A stretch of DNA of 64,000 nucleotides. Source: Pseudochrobactrum kiredjianiae. Its GTDB lineage: Bacteria; Pseudomonadota; Alphaproteobacteria; Rhizobiales; Rhizobiaceae. The DNA is taken from positions 1,178,001 through 1,242,000 of the forward strand of contig NZ_JAUCBM010000001.1 in NCBI RefSeq assembly GCF_030362795.1, given 5' to 3'. Shown one piece after another: positions 1 through 8,633 of the stretch; the first letter of the stretch is position 1; each line of letters opens with the position of its first letter. The notes below the pieces were generated by a model, which saw only the letters and a program-made list of their open reading frames with translations, was not told the DNA's origin and searched no databases. The translations under genes and the position numbers were made by a program.

Positions 1-473
1 TAATATACGGATATAATGATTTCATGCATCGGCAGGTTATGCTCAGGTAATGACCGCCGATGCTTTTTTATGAATGTAAGTTTTATTACATTTTAGCTAA
101 TTACGCTATTTTTTGCCGCAAACGGACATGCGCCTGATAAAATCCACAGGCAAGATTTTCAAACTATGTTGATGAAGGCGGCTTTTGATCCGTCTCTGTT
201 TTTACATTTTATATCTGCGTATTTTCGGGAGGCTTGTCTTTCAGCCACCCTGATAATGCGGGGAATTAAAGAAATTAGAGCGCTCTGCCTGCTTTAATCA
301 GCTGTGCAGATTCCGCGATATTATGACAGCAATACCGGTGCAGAAATTGCTTTCTGCGGCTGCGGGTTCTGACATGCTTTCAAAAATTCGCATTGATATC
401 TGCTGTTATTTCATCATTATGTGTGGGAACTTTATAAAAACTCAAACAAAATTCACAGGATGGGGGCTTACAT
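1..473. other. Intergenic region upstream of the first ABC transporter operon
   Basis: No convincing gene is seen in this stretch. It opens with a strong terminator hairpin (26-70), presumably for a gene left of the window. The rest is moderately AT-rich and should hold the promoter of the importer operon starting at 474. A run of G about 10 nt before that ATG is the likely ribosome binding site. An open frame from 323 runs into the binding-protein gene in another frame and has no family resemblance. Confidence 0.6.
26..70 (+). terminator. Rho-independent terminator of an upstream gene
   Basis: GCATCGGC at 26-33 pairs with GCCGATGC at 56-63. An inner stem (GGTTAT with ATGACC, one G-U pair, one bulged A) extends it, and six T follow. 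This is a long, stable stem with a U-tract, so it most likely ends a plus-strand transcript entering from the left. Confidence 0.8.
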
Positions 474-1481
474 ATGCGCAAAACTTATCTGAAGACTCTG
501 GGTGCACTGGCTGCAACTTTGATGGCCGGTTCAGCTTTGGCCGAAACGATTACCGTTTATACTGTTTATGAGGAAGATGAGGCGGCGGCGTTTCTGGCAG
601 AAGCGAAGAAAGCGCTGCCGGATCTCGATATTAATATGTTGCGCCTATCCAATGGTGATCTTGTTGCACGTATTATCGCTGAACAAGCGAACCCGCAGCA
701 CGATGTGCTTTGGGGCGTTGCAGTAACATCCCTGTTCAATCCGGATATTCTTAAAACACTGGAAGCTTACAAGCCTGCCAATATTGACGCTGTGCCTGCA
801 CAGTTCCGTGACAAGGAAGACCGTTGGTTTGCCGTCACCGGCTATATGGCAGCTTTCTGCGTGAATAACGAGCGCCTGAAAGCCAAAGGTCTGACCATGC
901 CTAAGTCATGGGCTGATCTGACTGATCCTGCATTTAAGGGCGAAGTGGTTATGCCGAACCCTGCCTCTTCCGGCACCGGCTATATCCAGATCGACTCGCT
1001 GATCCAGCAGATGGGCAATGAAAAAGGCTGGGCTTTCCTCGATAGTCTCGACAAAAACGTCGCGCAATATATCAAATCCGGTTCCAAACCGTGTAACGTC
1101 GCTTCTATGGGCGAATACACTGTCGGCGCATCTTTTGAACTGCGTGCCATCAAGAATATCGCTGAAGGTTATCCGATCACTATGGTGATCCCGTCAGAAG
1201 GCGCCGGTAACGAGCTGGAAGCCAATGCGCTGGTTTCATCATCCAAGCACAAAGATGCTGCAAAGCGTTTTCTTGATTGGACTGTAAGCAAGCCTGCTGC
1301 AGACGAATATTACAAGTGGAAAGCTATTGTAACAATTCCGGGCGGTGAAATGCCGGAGAAGTTTAAAGCGGCTGGCCTGCCAGAGGATGTTTCCAAGGTT
1401 ATGTATCCGCTTGATTTCAAAGCGGCTGCCGATGAGCGTTCAACGATCATCGACACATGGCAGAAGAAATACGAGCGTTAA
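474..1481 (+). CDS. ABC transporter substrate-binding protein, 2-aminoethylphosphonate/iron type
   Basis: Periplasmic solute-binding protein of 335 aa that would deliver ligand to the ATPase and permease encoded just downstream. A Sec signal peptide is visible (basic MRK start, hydrophobic core, cleavage after SALA near residue 23). The mature part has the PNPASSGTGY and SGSKPC motifs I associate with proteins annotated as putative 2-aminoethylphosphonate binding proteins, which lie within the broad Fe(III)/AfuA-like family. The ATG is preceded by a G-rich Shine-Dalgarno. A hairpin just after the stop may reduce read-through into the ATPase and help make more binding protein than the other subunits. 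The substrate is inferred from family resemblance; iron or another anion is possible. Confidence 0.82.
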   Translation: MRKTYLKTLGALAATLMAGSALAETITVYTVYEEDEAAAFLAEAKKALPDLDINMLRLSNGDLVARIIAEQANPQHDVLWGVAVTSLFNPDILKTLEAYKPANIDAVPAQFRDKEDRWFAVTGYMAAFCVNNERLKAKGLTMPKSWADLTDPAFKGEVVMPNPASSGTGYIQIDSLIQQMGNEKGWAFLDSLDKNVAQYIKSGSKPCNVASMGEYTVGASFELRAIKNIAEGYPITMVIPSEGAGNELEANALVSSSKHKDAAKRFLDWTVSKPAADEYYKWKAIVTIPGGEMPEKFKAAGLPEDVSKVMYPLDFKAAADERSTIIDTWQKKYER

Positions 1482-1488
1482 AATGAAT

Positions 1489-1521
1489 GAGACCGGATTG
1501 CTGAGAAGCCGATCCGGTCTC
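1489..1521 (+). terminator. Hairpin after the binding-protein gene (attenuator-like)
   Basis: GAGACCGGAT at 1489-1498 is perfectly complementary to ATCCGGTCTC at 1512-1521. No real T-run follows, so it is more likely a partial terminator or an mRNA 3'-end stabiliser than a full stop. Such elements between binding protein and ATPase genes are common in ABC operons. Confidence 0.6.
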
Positions 1522-1578
1522 GCTTTATGTGCTTAAATTTATCGCAGTCTGAAGAACGGACTGCCAATAATGAATAAT

Positions 1579-1684
1579 ATAGCATTTCCAGCAAAAGTGC
1601 GAAGCGGTTTTGCGTCGGATAATGCGTAAAAACAAACAGTTACAGCGGTTCCAGCGATTCAATCTGAACTGGAACCGTTGTAAC
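1579..1684 (+). repeat. Dispersed palindromic intergenic repeat, copy R1 (106 nt)
   Basis: It begins with TAGCATTTCC, carries a GGATAATGCG core, and ends in a hairpin whose arms (GTTACAGCGGTTCCA at 1639 and TGGAACCGTTGTAAC ending 1684) match at 14 of 15 positions. The layout is shared with the copies at 14854-14999 (opposite strand) and 30280-30388. Length and palindromic design resemble Bru-RS elements of Brucella; membership is inference. Confidence 0.75.
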
Positions 1685-1889
1685 AGGGAACGCACAGTGT
1701 TTTGACACCGTGCAAAAACAGCAGTCGGGGCAAGACGATAACCATTCTGCGAGCGTTTCGCAGGCGATCTTTTGTTGTCGTCCGGTTTGCACAAAACTGC
1801 ATGAAATCAAAGAAGTGAGAGTAACCGGCCTGCGTCATGCAGGAGGGAATCTAGTCTCATCAAAACAAAATACCAAAGGATGTATACCA

Positions 1890-2975
1890 ATGGATTTGAA
1901 TATTCAGAACGTCATCAAGCAATATGGCTCCGTCAAAGCTCTCGATAATGTCTCTCTGAATATTCCGCATGGTTCTCTGGTGTGTTTTTTAGGGCCTTCC
2001 GGCTGCGGAAAAACAACCTTGCTGCGTGCCGTTGCAGGGCTTGAGGATATCGATTCCGGCAAGATTATGCTGGGTGATGCTGATCTGTCGCATACGCCTG
2101 CGCGTTCACGTAATTTCGGCGTTGTATTTCAGTCTTACTCGCTGTTTCCGCATATGACGGCTGCGCGTAATATCGCCTATGGGCTGGAATGCCGGAGCTG
2201 GACAAAAGCGCAGATTGCGACACGCGTGCGTGAAATGCTGGATTTGGTACATCTGGACAGTCAGGCAGAAAAATTACCCGCCCAAATGTCCGGTGGTCAG
2301 CAGCAGCGTATTGCGATTGCCCGCGCATTGGCTCCTAATCCTTCACTCCTTTTGCTGGATGAGCCGCTCTCTGCGCTGGATGCGAAAGTGCGTGAGGAGC
2401 TTCGTAATGAAATCCGTGCGCTGCAAAAGCGCGTCGGCATTACCACAATCATGGTGACACACGATCAGGAAGAAGCATTGGCAATGGCCGATGTGATTGT
2501 GGTGATGAAGGATGGTCATATTGAACAGACCGGCACACCACAGATGCTGTACCAGCAACCGCAGACCAGCTTTGTGGCCGACTTTATCGGTCGTATGAAT
2601 ATTTTAACTCTGGATAAAGCAACGGAGGATAAGGCAACAGGCAATGATCTGCATTTTGCTGATAAAATCCTGAAACTGGATCATAGCAATAGTGGTCATA
2701 CAGCGCCGGTCAGCAAGGTCGGAATACGGCCGGAATCCATCAATCTGTTGCCAGCAGCGCAAGCCGTTGCAGATGATAATCATTTTCCGGCGATAATCCG
2801 CAGTCAGATTTATCTGGGGCACATATCGCGGCTGGAAGTGGTGCCGGATAAGAGACCGGATATTAAAATCAGTGTGGAAATGCATGGAGCCGCAAATAAA
2901 ACTGGTGTGTTGCCGCAGACTGGCGATGCGGTAACCGTGCATCTGCCTGCTGATGCCTTGCGGGTGCTGTCATGA
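1890..2975 (+). CDS. ABC transporter ATP-binding protein (2-aminoethylphosphonate/iron type)
   Basis: Cytoplasmic ATPase of 361 aa that powers the importer. The chosen ATG has AAAGGA nine bases upstream and starts directly with the domain (MDLNIQNVIKQYGS). The open frame extends 60 codons further up, but that part covers noncoding sequence. Visible motifs are Walker A GPSGCGKTTL, the Q-loop at VVFQSYSLFP, the signature MSGGQQQR, Walker B LLLLDEP and the switch histidine in MVTHDQEEA. A C-terminal TOBE-like regulatory domain follows from about residue 240, as in the PotA/FbpC/PhnT group. The stop overlaps the permease start by 4 bp (ATGA), indicating coupling. Confidence 0.9.
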   Translation: MDLNIQNVIKQYGSVKALDNVSLNIPHGSLVCFLGPSGCGKTTLLRAVAGLEDIDSGKIMLGDADLSHTPARSRNFGVVFQSYSLFPHMTAARNIAYGLECRSWTKAQIATRVREMLDLVHLDSQAEKLPAQMSGGQQQRIAIARALAPNPSLLLLDEPLSALDAKVREELRNEIRALQKRVGITTIMVTHDQEEALAMADVIVVMKDGHIEQTGTPQMLYQQPQTSFVADFIGRMNILTLDKATEDKATGNDLHFADKILKLDHSNSGHTAPVSKVGIRPESINLLPAAQAVADDNHFPAIIRSQIYLGHISRLEVVPDKRPDIKISVEMHGAANKTGVLPQTGDAVTVHLPADALRVLS

Positions 2976-4666
2976 GTAGCGCCGAGTTATCCGTTTCTAC
3001 GACCACCGGCGCCGGTCTGAAGCGCGGCTTATTCAGCGATAATTTCATTTCATGGGCAGTAACGCTTGGTGTTACTGCGCTGATCCTGATCTTTCTGGTT
3101 ATGCCGCTTTGGGCTATTCTGGTGCTTGGCTTCAGCACGCCGGCTGGTTTTGGCCTCGGCAACTTTATCAGCACATTCACGGCAGCCCGTTTTTGGACGC
3201 TGGTGCTGAACAGTTTAGGTATGGCACTGACCTGTACGATCCTTGTGACCAGTATGGCTTATGCCTATGCCTATACGCTGCAACGGGCGCATGTGCCGTT
3301 CAAATCCATGCTGCGCATGGCAGCGCTGATACCGCTTTTCGCGCCGTCACTGGTGCAGGCGCAGGGGCTGGTTTTGCTGCTCGGGCGCAATGGTATCCTC
3401 AATCGCTGGATGAGGATGGATATTGATATTTATGGCTTCTGGGGTGTGGTGATTGCCAATGCGCTTTATGCTTTCCCTTATGCCTTTCTGATCCTTTCGG
3501 CAGCTCTAGCGGTAAGTGATGCGCGTCTGCATGAGAGTGCGGAAGTGCTGGGGGCGGGGCCTTGGCGTATTTTCCGCACCCAGACATTGCCTGCCACACG
3601 CTATGGTCTGGCGGCAGCCTGTTTCGTGGTGTTCAATTTGGTGCTGACAGATTTCGGTAATCCGATGGTCATTGGCGGCGACTTCAACGTATTGGCGACT
3701 GAGGTTTACAATCAGGTTATCGGGCAGGCACAGTTTGGCCTTGGTGCGGTGATCGGGATCGTGTTGCTGCTACCGGCAATCTTTGCCAAGATCGTCGAGA
3801 AACGCCTGACCAAGCAGCAACAGGCATTGCTCACTTCGCAGGCGCGGCCGATGGTTGTGCGGCCATCGCGCAAGCGCGATCTGCTTTTGAGCATCTATGC
3901 CTATGTTATTATGGCATTGATCCTGAGTGTTATTCTGGTTGTGGTTCTGGCAAGTTTCGTTAAGCTCTGGCCTTATAATATGAGCTTTACGCTACAGCAT
4001 TATCATTTTGATGTGCAGAACGGCACCGCGCCTTTATGGAATAGTGTGAAGATCAGTCTGGCAACGGCCGTGCTGGGTGTGGCGATTGCTGGTATGACAG
4101 CAATTGCGGTACAGAAATTCAAAAATCCGCTGACCGGCCCTCTGGCATTTCTCGCTATTCTGCCTTCCGCAGTGCCGGGCATGGTGTTGGGGCTTGGCTA
4201 TGTACTGGCCTTCAATAATCCGTCCAATCCGCTGCATTTTCTCTATGGCAGCTTTGCGCTGATTATCATTCTCAGTGTCTATTATAATCATGCGCATGCG
4301 TTTTTGATTTCCTCGACCAGTCTGAAACAGATCAGCGGTTCTTTTGATGAGGCATCAACCATGCTGGGCGGCAGTGTGCTAACCACATTGCGCAAAGTGA
4401 CCTTGCCTTTGCTCTGGCCGACATTACTGGGCGTAGGCGTGTTGTTCTTCATGCGCACTATGGTATCGCTGTCGGCAGTGATCTTTCTCACCACGCCGTC
4501 AACGCAGGTTGCTTCGATCTCGGTGCTGCAATTATCTGATCGCGGTGCAGTTAATCAGGCGGCAGCATTCTCCGTGTGTATTATGCTGATTGTGATCGCA
4601 GCTCTTGTGATCGTGCGCGGTATTCTCTGGGCATTCGGTGCCAAACACGTGACGCTGATCCGTTAA
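2972..4666 (+). CDS. Fused ABC transporter permease (2-aminoethylphosphonate/iron type)
   Basis: Inner-membrane permease of 564 aa with two permease halves in one chain, as in FbpB-type proteins and those annotated as 2-aminoethylphosphonate permeases. About 12 hydrophobic segments are visible. Each half carries a coupling-helix region (around SAEVLGAGPWRIFRTQTLP in the first half and EASTMLGGSVLTTLRKVTLP in the second), which contact the ATPase. The start overlaps the ATPase stop by 4 bp. A strong bidirectional terminator follows, so the operon comprises these three genes. Substrate is uncertain, as for the binding protein. Confidence 0.88.
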   Translation: MSSAELSVSTTTGAGLKRGLFSDNFISWAVTLGVTALILIFLVMPLWAILVLGFSTPAGFGLGNFISTFTAARFWTLVLNSLGMALTCTILVTSMAYAYAYTLQRAHVPFKSMLRMAALIPLFAPSLVQAQGLVLLLGRNGILNRWMRMDIDIYGFWGVVIANALYAFPYAFLILSAALAVSDARLHESAEVLGAGPWRIFRTQTLPATRYGLAAACFVVFNLVLTDFGNPMVIGGDFNVLATEVYNQVIGQAQFGLGAVIGIVLLLPAIFAKIVEKRLTKQQQALLTSQARPMVVRPSRKRDLLLSIYAYVIMALILSVILVVVLASFVKLWPYNMSFTLQHYHFDVQNGTAPLWNSVKISLATAVLGVAIAGMTAIAVQKFKNPLTGPLAFLAILPSAVPGMVLGLGYVLAFNNPSNPLHFLYGSFALIIILSVYYNHAHAFLISSTSLKQISGSFDEASTMLGGSVLTTLRKVTLPLLWPTLLGVGVLFFMRTMVSLSAVIFLTTPSTQVASISVLQLSDRGAVNQAAAFSVCIMLIVIAALVIVRGILWAFGAKHVTLIR

Positions 4667-4680
4667 AGCAAGAGATAGTA

Positions 4681-4717
4681 AAAAGCCCGCCTCAGTGATG
4701 AGGCGGGCTTTTTTTAA
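4681..4717. terminator. Bidirectional terminator between permease and aminotransferase
   Basis: AAAGCCCGCCTCA and TGAGGCGGGCTTT form a long stem with a small loop, with A-run on the left and T-run on the right. It serves both convergent genes. Confidence 0.9.
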
Positions 4718-4731
4718 TTCAGTGCAACCAA

Positions 4732-5919
4732 TCAGGCCGCTTTTTCTAAAGTTATGCGCTGGGCAAGCCGCACCATACCGGCGCAGGCATCATCAATCTG
4801 ATGATCTGCAACGCTGAGGCTGAGACGCAGGAAGCCGACGAGATTGCTGCCAAAGGAATCTCCGGGCATCGTGGCGATTTTTTCTTCTTCCAGCAGGCGC
4901 ATGGCGAAGTCTGCACCGGTCAGACCAGTGGCACGAATATCAACCAGAATGAACATACCTGCTTGCGGGATTTTGCAGGCAATTCCAGTCTGACCATCCA
5001 GCCGCTCGGATATCATTTGCGCACGGCGATAGAAGTTCTCAAGCATCTGCTTGGCGGCCGTTGCAGGACGGTTCAGCGCATAGGCTGTCATATCAGCGAT
5101 AAATGGCTGCACACCAAACAACAGATGCTCTGACAAAGGCAGCAGCCGCTCGGTAAATTCTTCCGGTCCGATGCACCAGCCACTGCGGAAACCCGGAGCC
5201 GAATGGGATTTGGAGATAGAGGCAACCACAACAGTACGGTCACGCAGTTCGCTTAAGTCGAGCGGGGAGGAGAACTCGCCGTTGAACACCAGCAGCTCAT
5301 AGACCTCATCGGAAATAATCCAGAGATTATGCTTGATGCAGACCTCGCCGATGGCCGCGATTTCTTCACGGCTCAGCATGGCACCGGTCGGATTATGCGG
5401 GCTGTTGAGGAGCAACACACGCGAGCGTGGTGTAATTGCTTTTTCCAGATCGGCAGCCTGAAGGCGGAAGCCGTTTTTCTCATGAACCGGCACATAGACC
5501 GGTGTGGCGCCGGTTGCTTTAATCACGCCTTCATAAGTGGCATAGCAAGGATTTGTGGTGATAACTTCATCGCCTTCCTCAGCCAAGCCGAACATGGCAA
5601 TGGCCAGCGCACTCTGGGTGCCGGGGAAGCAAAGAATCTGCTTCTGGCTGATCGCGCGGCCGGTGCGCTTGGAATACTTGTCAGACAATGCGGCAAGGAT
5701 TGAAGGCTCACCGCGACCGCCGGTGTAGCGGGTGCGGCCGGCGCGCATAGAGCGTGCGGCTTCATCAATCATATCTGCCGGGGTCGGAATATCCGGCTCG
5801 CCGATGGTCAGCTCGATAATTTCTTCGCCAGCGGCTTTCATTTCGCGGGCGCGCATATGGACAGCCCATTTATGTGAACCTTGACTGCTCAGACGCTCGG
5901 TAATTCGTGCGTAACGCAT
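4732..5919 (-). CDS. Class I/II pyridoxal-phosphate aminotransferase
   Basis: Cytoplasmic PLP enzyme of 395 aa with aspartate-aminotransferase fold type I. Family features are the TIGEPDIPTP substrate-binding start, SPHNPTGAML, the ISDEVYE segment binding the pyridine nitrogen, and the Schiff-base lysine in SISKSHSAPGFRSGW, with the substrate-carboxylate arginine near the C-terminus (GFLRLSL). The start is the ATG preceded by GGAGGAG; ten extra in-frame codons lie further up. It is convergent with the transporter operon, so a metabolic link is possible but not shown. It is not a class V enzyme like PhnW, so I would not call it an aminoethylphosphonate transaminase. Amino-acid specificity cannot be read from sequence. 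Confidence 0.87.
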   Translation of the reverse strand: MRYARITERLSSQGSHKWAVHMRAREMKAAGEEIIELTIGEPDIPTPADMIDEAARSMRAGRTRYTGGRGEPSILAALSDKYSKRTGRAISQKQILCFPGTQSALAIAMFGLAEEGDEVITTNPCYATYEGVIKATGATPVYVPVHEKNGFRLQAADLEKAITPRSRVLLLNSPHNPTGAMLSREEIAAIGEVCIKHNLWIISDEVYELLVFNGEFSSPLDLSELRDRTVVVASISKSHSAPGFRSGWCIGPEEFTERLLPLSEHLLFGVQPFIADMTAYALNRPATAAKQMLENFYRRAQMISERLDGQTGIACKIPQAGMFILVDIRATGLTGADFAMRLLEEEKIATMPGDSFGSNLVGFLRLSLSVADHQIDDACAGMVRLAQRITLEKAA

Positions 5920-5964
5920 CTTGAGCGCTCCTCCGTATTTTTTATTCATGCTTGCTGCATCTTG

Positions 5965-6067
5965 TAGAGCATAATTTCTTAAACTTGGACTGGTTAAGTG
6001 AAATTATGCTCTAATTTTAAAGTGTTAGAGCGACCTTTATGTGCCAAGTCCGGCACACGGCGCTCTA
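5965..6067 (+). repeat. Dispersed palindromic intergenic repeat, copy R2 (103 nt)
   Basis: It contains two hairpins. The first has perfect 13-bp arms (TAGAGCATAATTT at 5965 and AAATTATGCTCTA ending 6013). The second runs from TAGAGCG at 6026 to CGCTCTA at 6067, with an inner GTGCC/GGCAC stem. The second half matches the copy at 43045-43113 on the opposite strand, with compensating changes in the inner stem. It occupies most of the 340-nt gap upstream of the aminotransferase, where no gene is seen. Confidence 0.8.
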
Positions 6068-6260
6068 GTAATTCATGCGTTGTATCGCATGAACCGAAGA
6101 TAAGACCAGTGTTGTTTCTGCATAATGTCAGAAAATTTTACAAATAATGGAGAGGAATAACGTCTTACATTATAGCATGTTGAGATGTTCAGGCTTGTCA
6201 TTGGCGGACAGAGTTTATAACCATCCATAATAATTCTTTGATCTGTTCCGTGAGGCTTTT

Positions 6261-6503
6261 ATGACCAATACAAATTTGACGCTTTTTATCTGTGATCTGC
6301 TCAGTGCCGCGGGTTCAGTCACGGTGCTGATCGGCTTGCTGATTGTGCTGTTTTCGACATCGCTGGAAAGCAATAGCGAACAGAGCTCAGGTAAAAATTA
6401 TATTGTCAAAGCGACAAAACATTTCAGAACCGGTCTGGTTCTTGCCATTCTCGGCTTTTTGCTGCTGTCGATGTCGTCTTCCTTCGAGCTGATGATTTAC
6501 TAA
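6261..6503 (+). CDS. Small membrane protein of unknown function
   Basis: I do not recognise this 80-aa protein. It has two clear hydrophobic segments (about residues 8-32 and 57-76) joined by a polar loop with the sequence SNSEQSSGKNY, so it is probably a two-helix inner-membrane protein. A GAGG sits before the ATG. The next gene begins 47 nt downstream on the same strand with a good ribosome site, so the two likely form an operon. Base composition is like that of its neighbours. Confidence 0.55.
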   Translation: MTNTNLTLFICDLLSAAGSVTVLIGLLIVLFSTSLESNSEQSSGKNYIVKATKHFRTGLVLAILGFLLLSMSSSFELMIY

Positions 6504-6550
6504 GCCGTTTCTGCGATTGAGATGCGCATACTGATAAAGGGAGGATTGTG

Positions 6551-7153
6551 ATGGCCGTTGATAGTCTTGTTAGCCAGACCGATATGTTCTCTCACATGCG
6601 CATCATCAATGGCATGGGCATTAGCCTGTGCCTGTCGCGGCTGTTGATTTTTGTTTCCAGATTTATTCAGCATCCGTCAAAGAACAAAATATCCTATATC
6701 CACTCCGGCTGGATGCTCATTGTATTTTTATGGATTATCCAGTTCTGGTGGGATTATCTGTTCGAGAGCAGTGGCAAAACCTACGATATCTATCTTTATG
6801 TGTTAGAGCTTTTCTACGTTTTTGGCCTGTTTTTCATCTGTGTTACCTTAACGCCGGATGATGTTAAGGAATACGGAGACTATGAGAGCTATTTCTTTTC
6901 GAGGAAGAAATGGCTGTTCTCACTTTTCATTTTTATTAATTTTGTACAGAGCATAGAGGGGATCAGAGAAGCTTATCTGAAGAGCGATTTCAGCGATATG
7001 AAACTTGAGCTCTGGCTGTTGCTTTCATCAACCATTGTTATTCTGGTTGCTATGAATATTAAACGCAAACGGTTTCAATATTATATGATTGGCTTACTGA
7101 TCCTTTTAATCCTGCTGGATTTTTTTGTTCTGACATATCTGATGCCAGACTGA
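6551..7153 (+). CDS. Multispanning membrane protein of unknown function
   Basis: This 200-aa protein is unrecognised. It has about six hydrophobic segments, rich in Phe, Trp and Tyr, separated by short charged loops (for example SRKKWLF and NIKRKRFQYY). The start is the ATG at 6551 with GGGAGGA upstream; an adjacent GTG at 6548 is an alternative. It probably shares a transcript with the two-helix protein upstream. The size and the aromatic helices suggest a sensor or channel-like membrane protein, but nothing specific can be assigned. Confidence 0.6.
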   Translation: MAVDSLVSQTDMFSHMRIINGMGISLCLSRLLIFVSRFIQHPSKNKISYIHSGWMLIVFLWIIQFWWDYLFESSGKTYDIYLYVLELFYVFGLFFICVTLTPDDVKEYGDYESYFFSRKKWLFSLFIFINFVQSIEGIREAYLKSDFSDMKLELWLLLSSTIVILVAMNIKRKRFQYYMIGLLILLILLDFFVLTYLMPD

Positions 7154-7288
7154 CTGCGTGATGCTACACGCTGATATCGTCGGATAGTCTGGTTTTTGTG
7201 TGTTTCATAAATTTGATTCACAAGCGTTAAGTCATTGTCATGTCCACCCTCTATTGCGGAACCAGTTTTTCAACAAACAGGATCTGCA

Positions 7289-8587
7289 ATGTTCAGAAAA
7301 ATTTCAATTGCTGCTTTGACACTGACTGTCTCTGCTACATCGTCTATGGCTGCGACCAATATCAGCTGGTGGCATGGTATGGGCGGCGCGAATGCTGAGG
7401 TCATCAACGAGCTTTCAAAGCGCTTTAATGCTTCACAGCAGTCCTGTGCGCTGACACCGGTTTCCAAAGGCTCTTACGAAGAAGCGCTGGCTTCCGGTAT
7501 TGCTGCATTCCGCTCCGGTGAACAGCCGAATATTCTTCAGGTTTTTGATGCCGGTGCGGCCACCATCATCAATGCCAAGGGCGCAACCGTGCCTGCCGAA
7601 GACCTGATCAATAATGCCGGTTATAAATTCGACCGTGAAGCCTTCATTGAAGGTGTGCGCTATTTCTATGCAGCACCGGATGGCAAGTTTGTTGGTATGC
7701 CGTTCAACTCTTCCGCGCCGATCATGTATATCAATACGGAAGCGCTGAAAAAGGCCGGTGTTGAAGCACCGAAAACCTGGGAAGAGTTTGAAGCGATTGC
7801 GCCGAAGCTCAAGGAAGCCGGTTATATCCCGCTCACCGCTTCACAGCTGACATGGCAGTTTACCGAGAATTTCTTCTCCCGCCAGAACATTCAGTTTGCA
7901 ACCAATAATAATGGTTATGACAGCGTTCAGGACACGAAGCTGAATGTCACCGATCCGAACCTCATCATGATGTTCGACAAGCTGAAAAACTGGGCTGATA
8001 ATGGCTATTTCGGCTTCTACGGTGCGGGTTGGGCAGACAATCAGAAACCTTTCGATGAAGGTAAAGTCGCGTTGTGGATCGGTTCTTCCGGTTCTTTCGG
8101 TGGTCTGCAGAAAACTGCAAAGATGGAATTTTCCGCCGACTTCCTGCCTTATTGGAAAGCCGTTGACGGAGCAGGCACCAATACATTTATCGGTGGTGCG
8201 GCGCTGTTCGCTATGGCCGGTAAGCCGGACGCAGAAAACAAATGCGTGGCTGACTTCTTCCAGTTCCTGACTTCGCCGGAAGTGCAGAAATATTACCATC
8301 AGGCAACTGGCTATGTGGCAATTACCAAAGCTGCCTATGAACTGGCTAAATCTGAAGGCTACTACGAAAAAACACCGGTTGCCGAAGTCGGCATCAAGCA
8401 GCTGATGCTGCCATCGGGTGAATGGTCGAAGGGCTACCGCCTTGGTTTCTACCCGCAGATCCGTACCATTATGGAACGCGAATATAACCGTATTTTCTCC
8501 GGCGAAACCACAGTCAAACAGGCTTTCGAAACCATCGAAAAAGAAGGCAACGACCTGCTGACCCGTTTCGCAAAGACCGCGAACTAA
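7289..8587 (+). CDS. ugpB: sn-Glycerol-3-phosphate ABC transporter substrate-binding protein
   Basis: Periplasmic binding protein of 432 aa, close to the usual 435-440 aa of UgpB. A signal peptide (MFRKISIAALTLTVSATSSMAA) precedes the mature ISWWHGMGG start, and the family-typical NSSAPIMYIN and WADNQKPFDEGK regions follow. The ATG at 7289 starts the signal peptide; codons further up are noncoding. It is first in a ugpB-A-E-C order that matches Brucella and rhizobia. UgpB-type systems import glycerol-3-phosphate and glycerophosphodiesters such as glycerophosphocholine, which would supply phosphate, carbon and perhaps choline for the bet genes at 19-23 kb. I saw no convincing Pho box. Confidence 0.9.
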   Translation: MFRKISIAALTLTVSATSSMAATNISWWHGMGGANAEVINELSKRFNASQQSCALTPVSKGSYEEALASGIAAFRSGEQPNILQVFDAGAATIINAKGATVPAEDLINNAGYKFDREAFIEGVRYFYAAPDGKFVGMPFNSSAPIMYINTEALKKAGVEAPKTWEEFEAIAPKLKEAGYIPLTASQLTWQFTENFFSRQNIQFATNNNGYDSVQDTKLNVTDPNLIMMFDKLKNWADNGYFGFYGAGWADNQKPFDEGKVALWIGSSGSFGGLQKTAKMEFSADFLPYWKAVDGAGTNTFIGGAALFAMAGKPDAENKCVADFFQFLTSPEVQKYYHQATGYVAITKAAYELAKSEGYYEKTPVAEVGIKQLMLPSGEWSKGYRLGFYPQIRTIMEREYNRIFSGETTVKQAFETIEKEGNDLLTRFAKTAN

Positions 8588-8591
8588 CAAC

Positions 8592-8607
8592 TGAGAGACG
8601 TCTCTCA
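8592..8607. promoter_or_regulatory. Perfect 16-bp palindrome between ugpB and ugpA
   Basis: TGAGAGAC is followed directly by its complement GTCTCTCA, so the 16 bp are perfectly symmetric. It lies four bases after the ugpB stop and 27 nt before the ugpA start. It could be a protein-binding site or part of an mRNA-stabilising structure; a loopless stem is a poor hairpin. Confidence 0.4.
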
Positions 8608-8633
8608 ATGTGATAACGGGGTCGGAGCAAACC

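Larger units (their letters stand above)
1482..1889. other. Intercistronic region with hairpin and palindromic repeat
   Basis: About 400 nt separate the binding-protein gene from the ATPase gene. They hold a 10-bp perfect hairpin (1489-1521), one copy of the dispersed palindromic repeat (1579-1684), and about 200 nt of unexplained sequence. The ATPase may have its own promoter here. No gene is seen. Confidence 0.6.
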
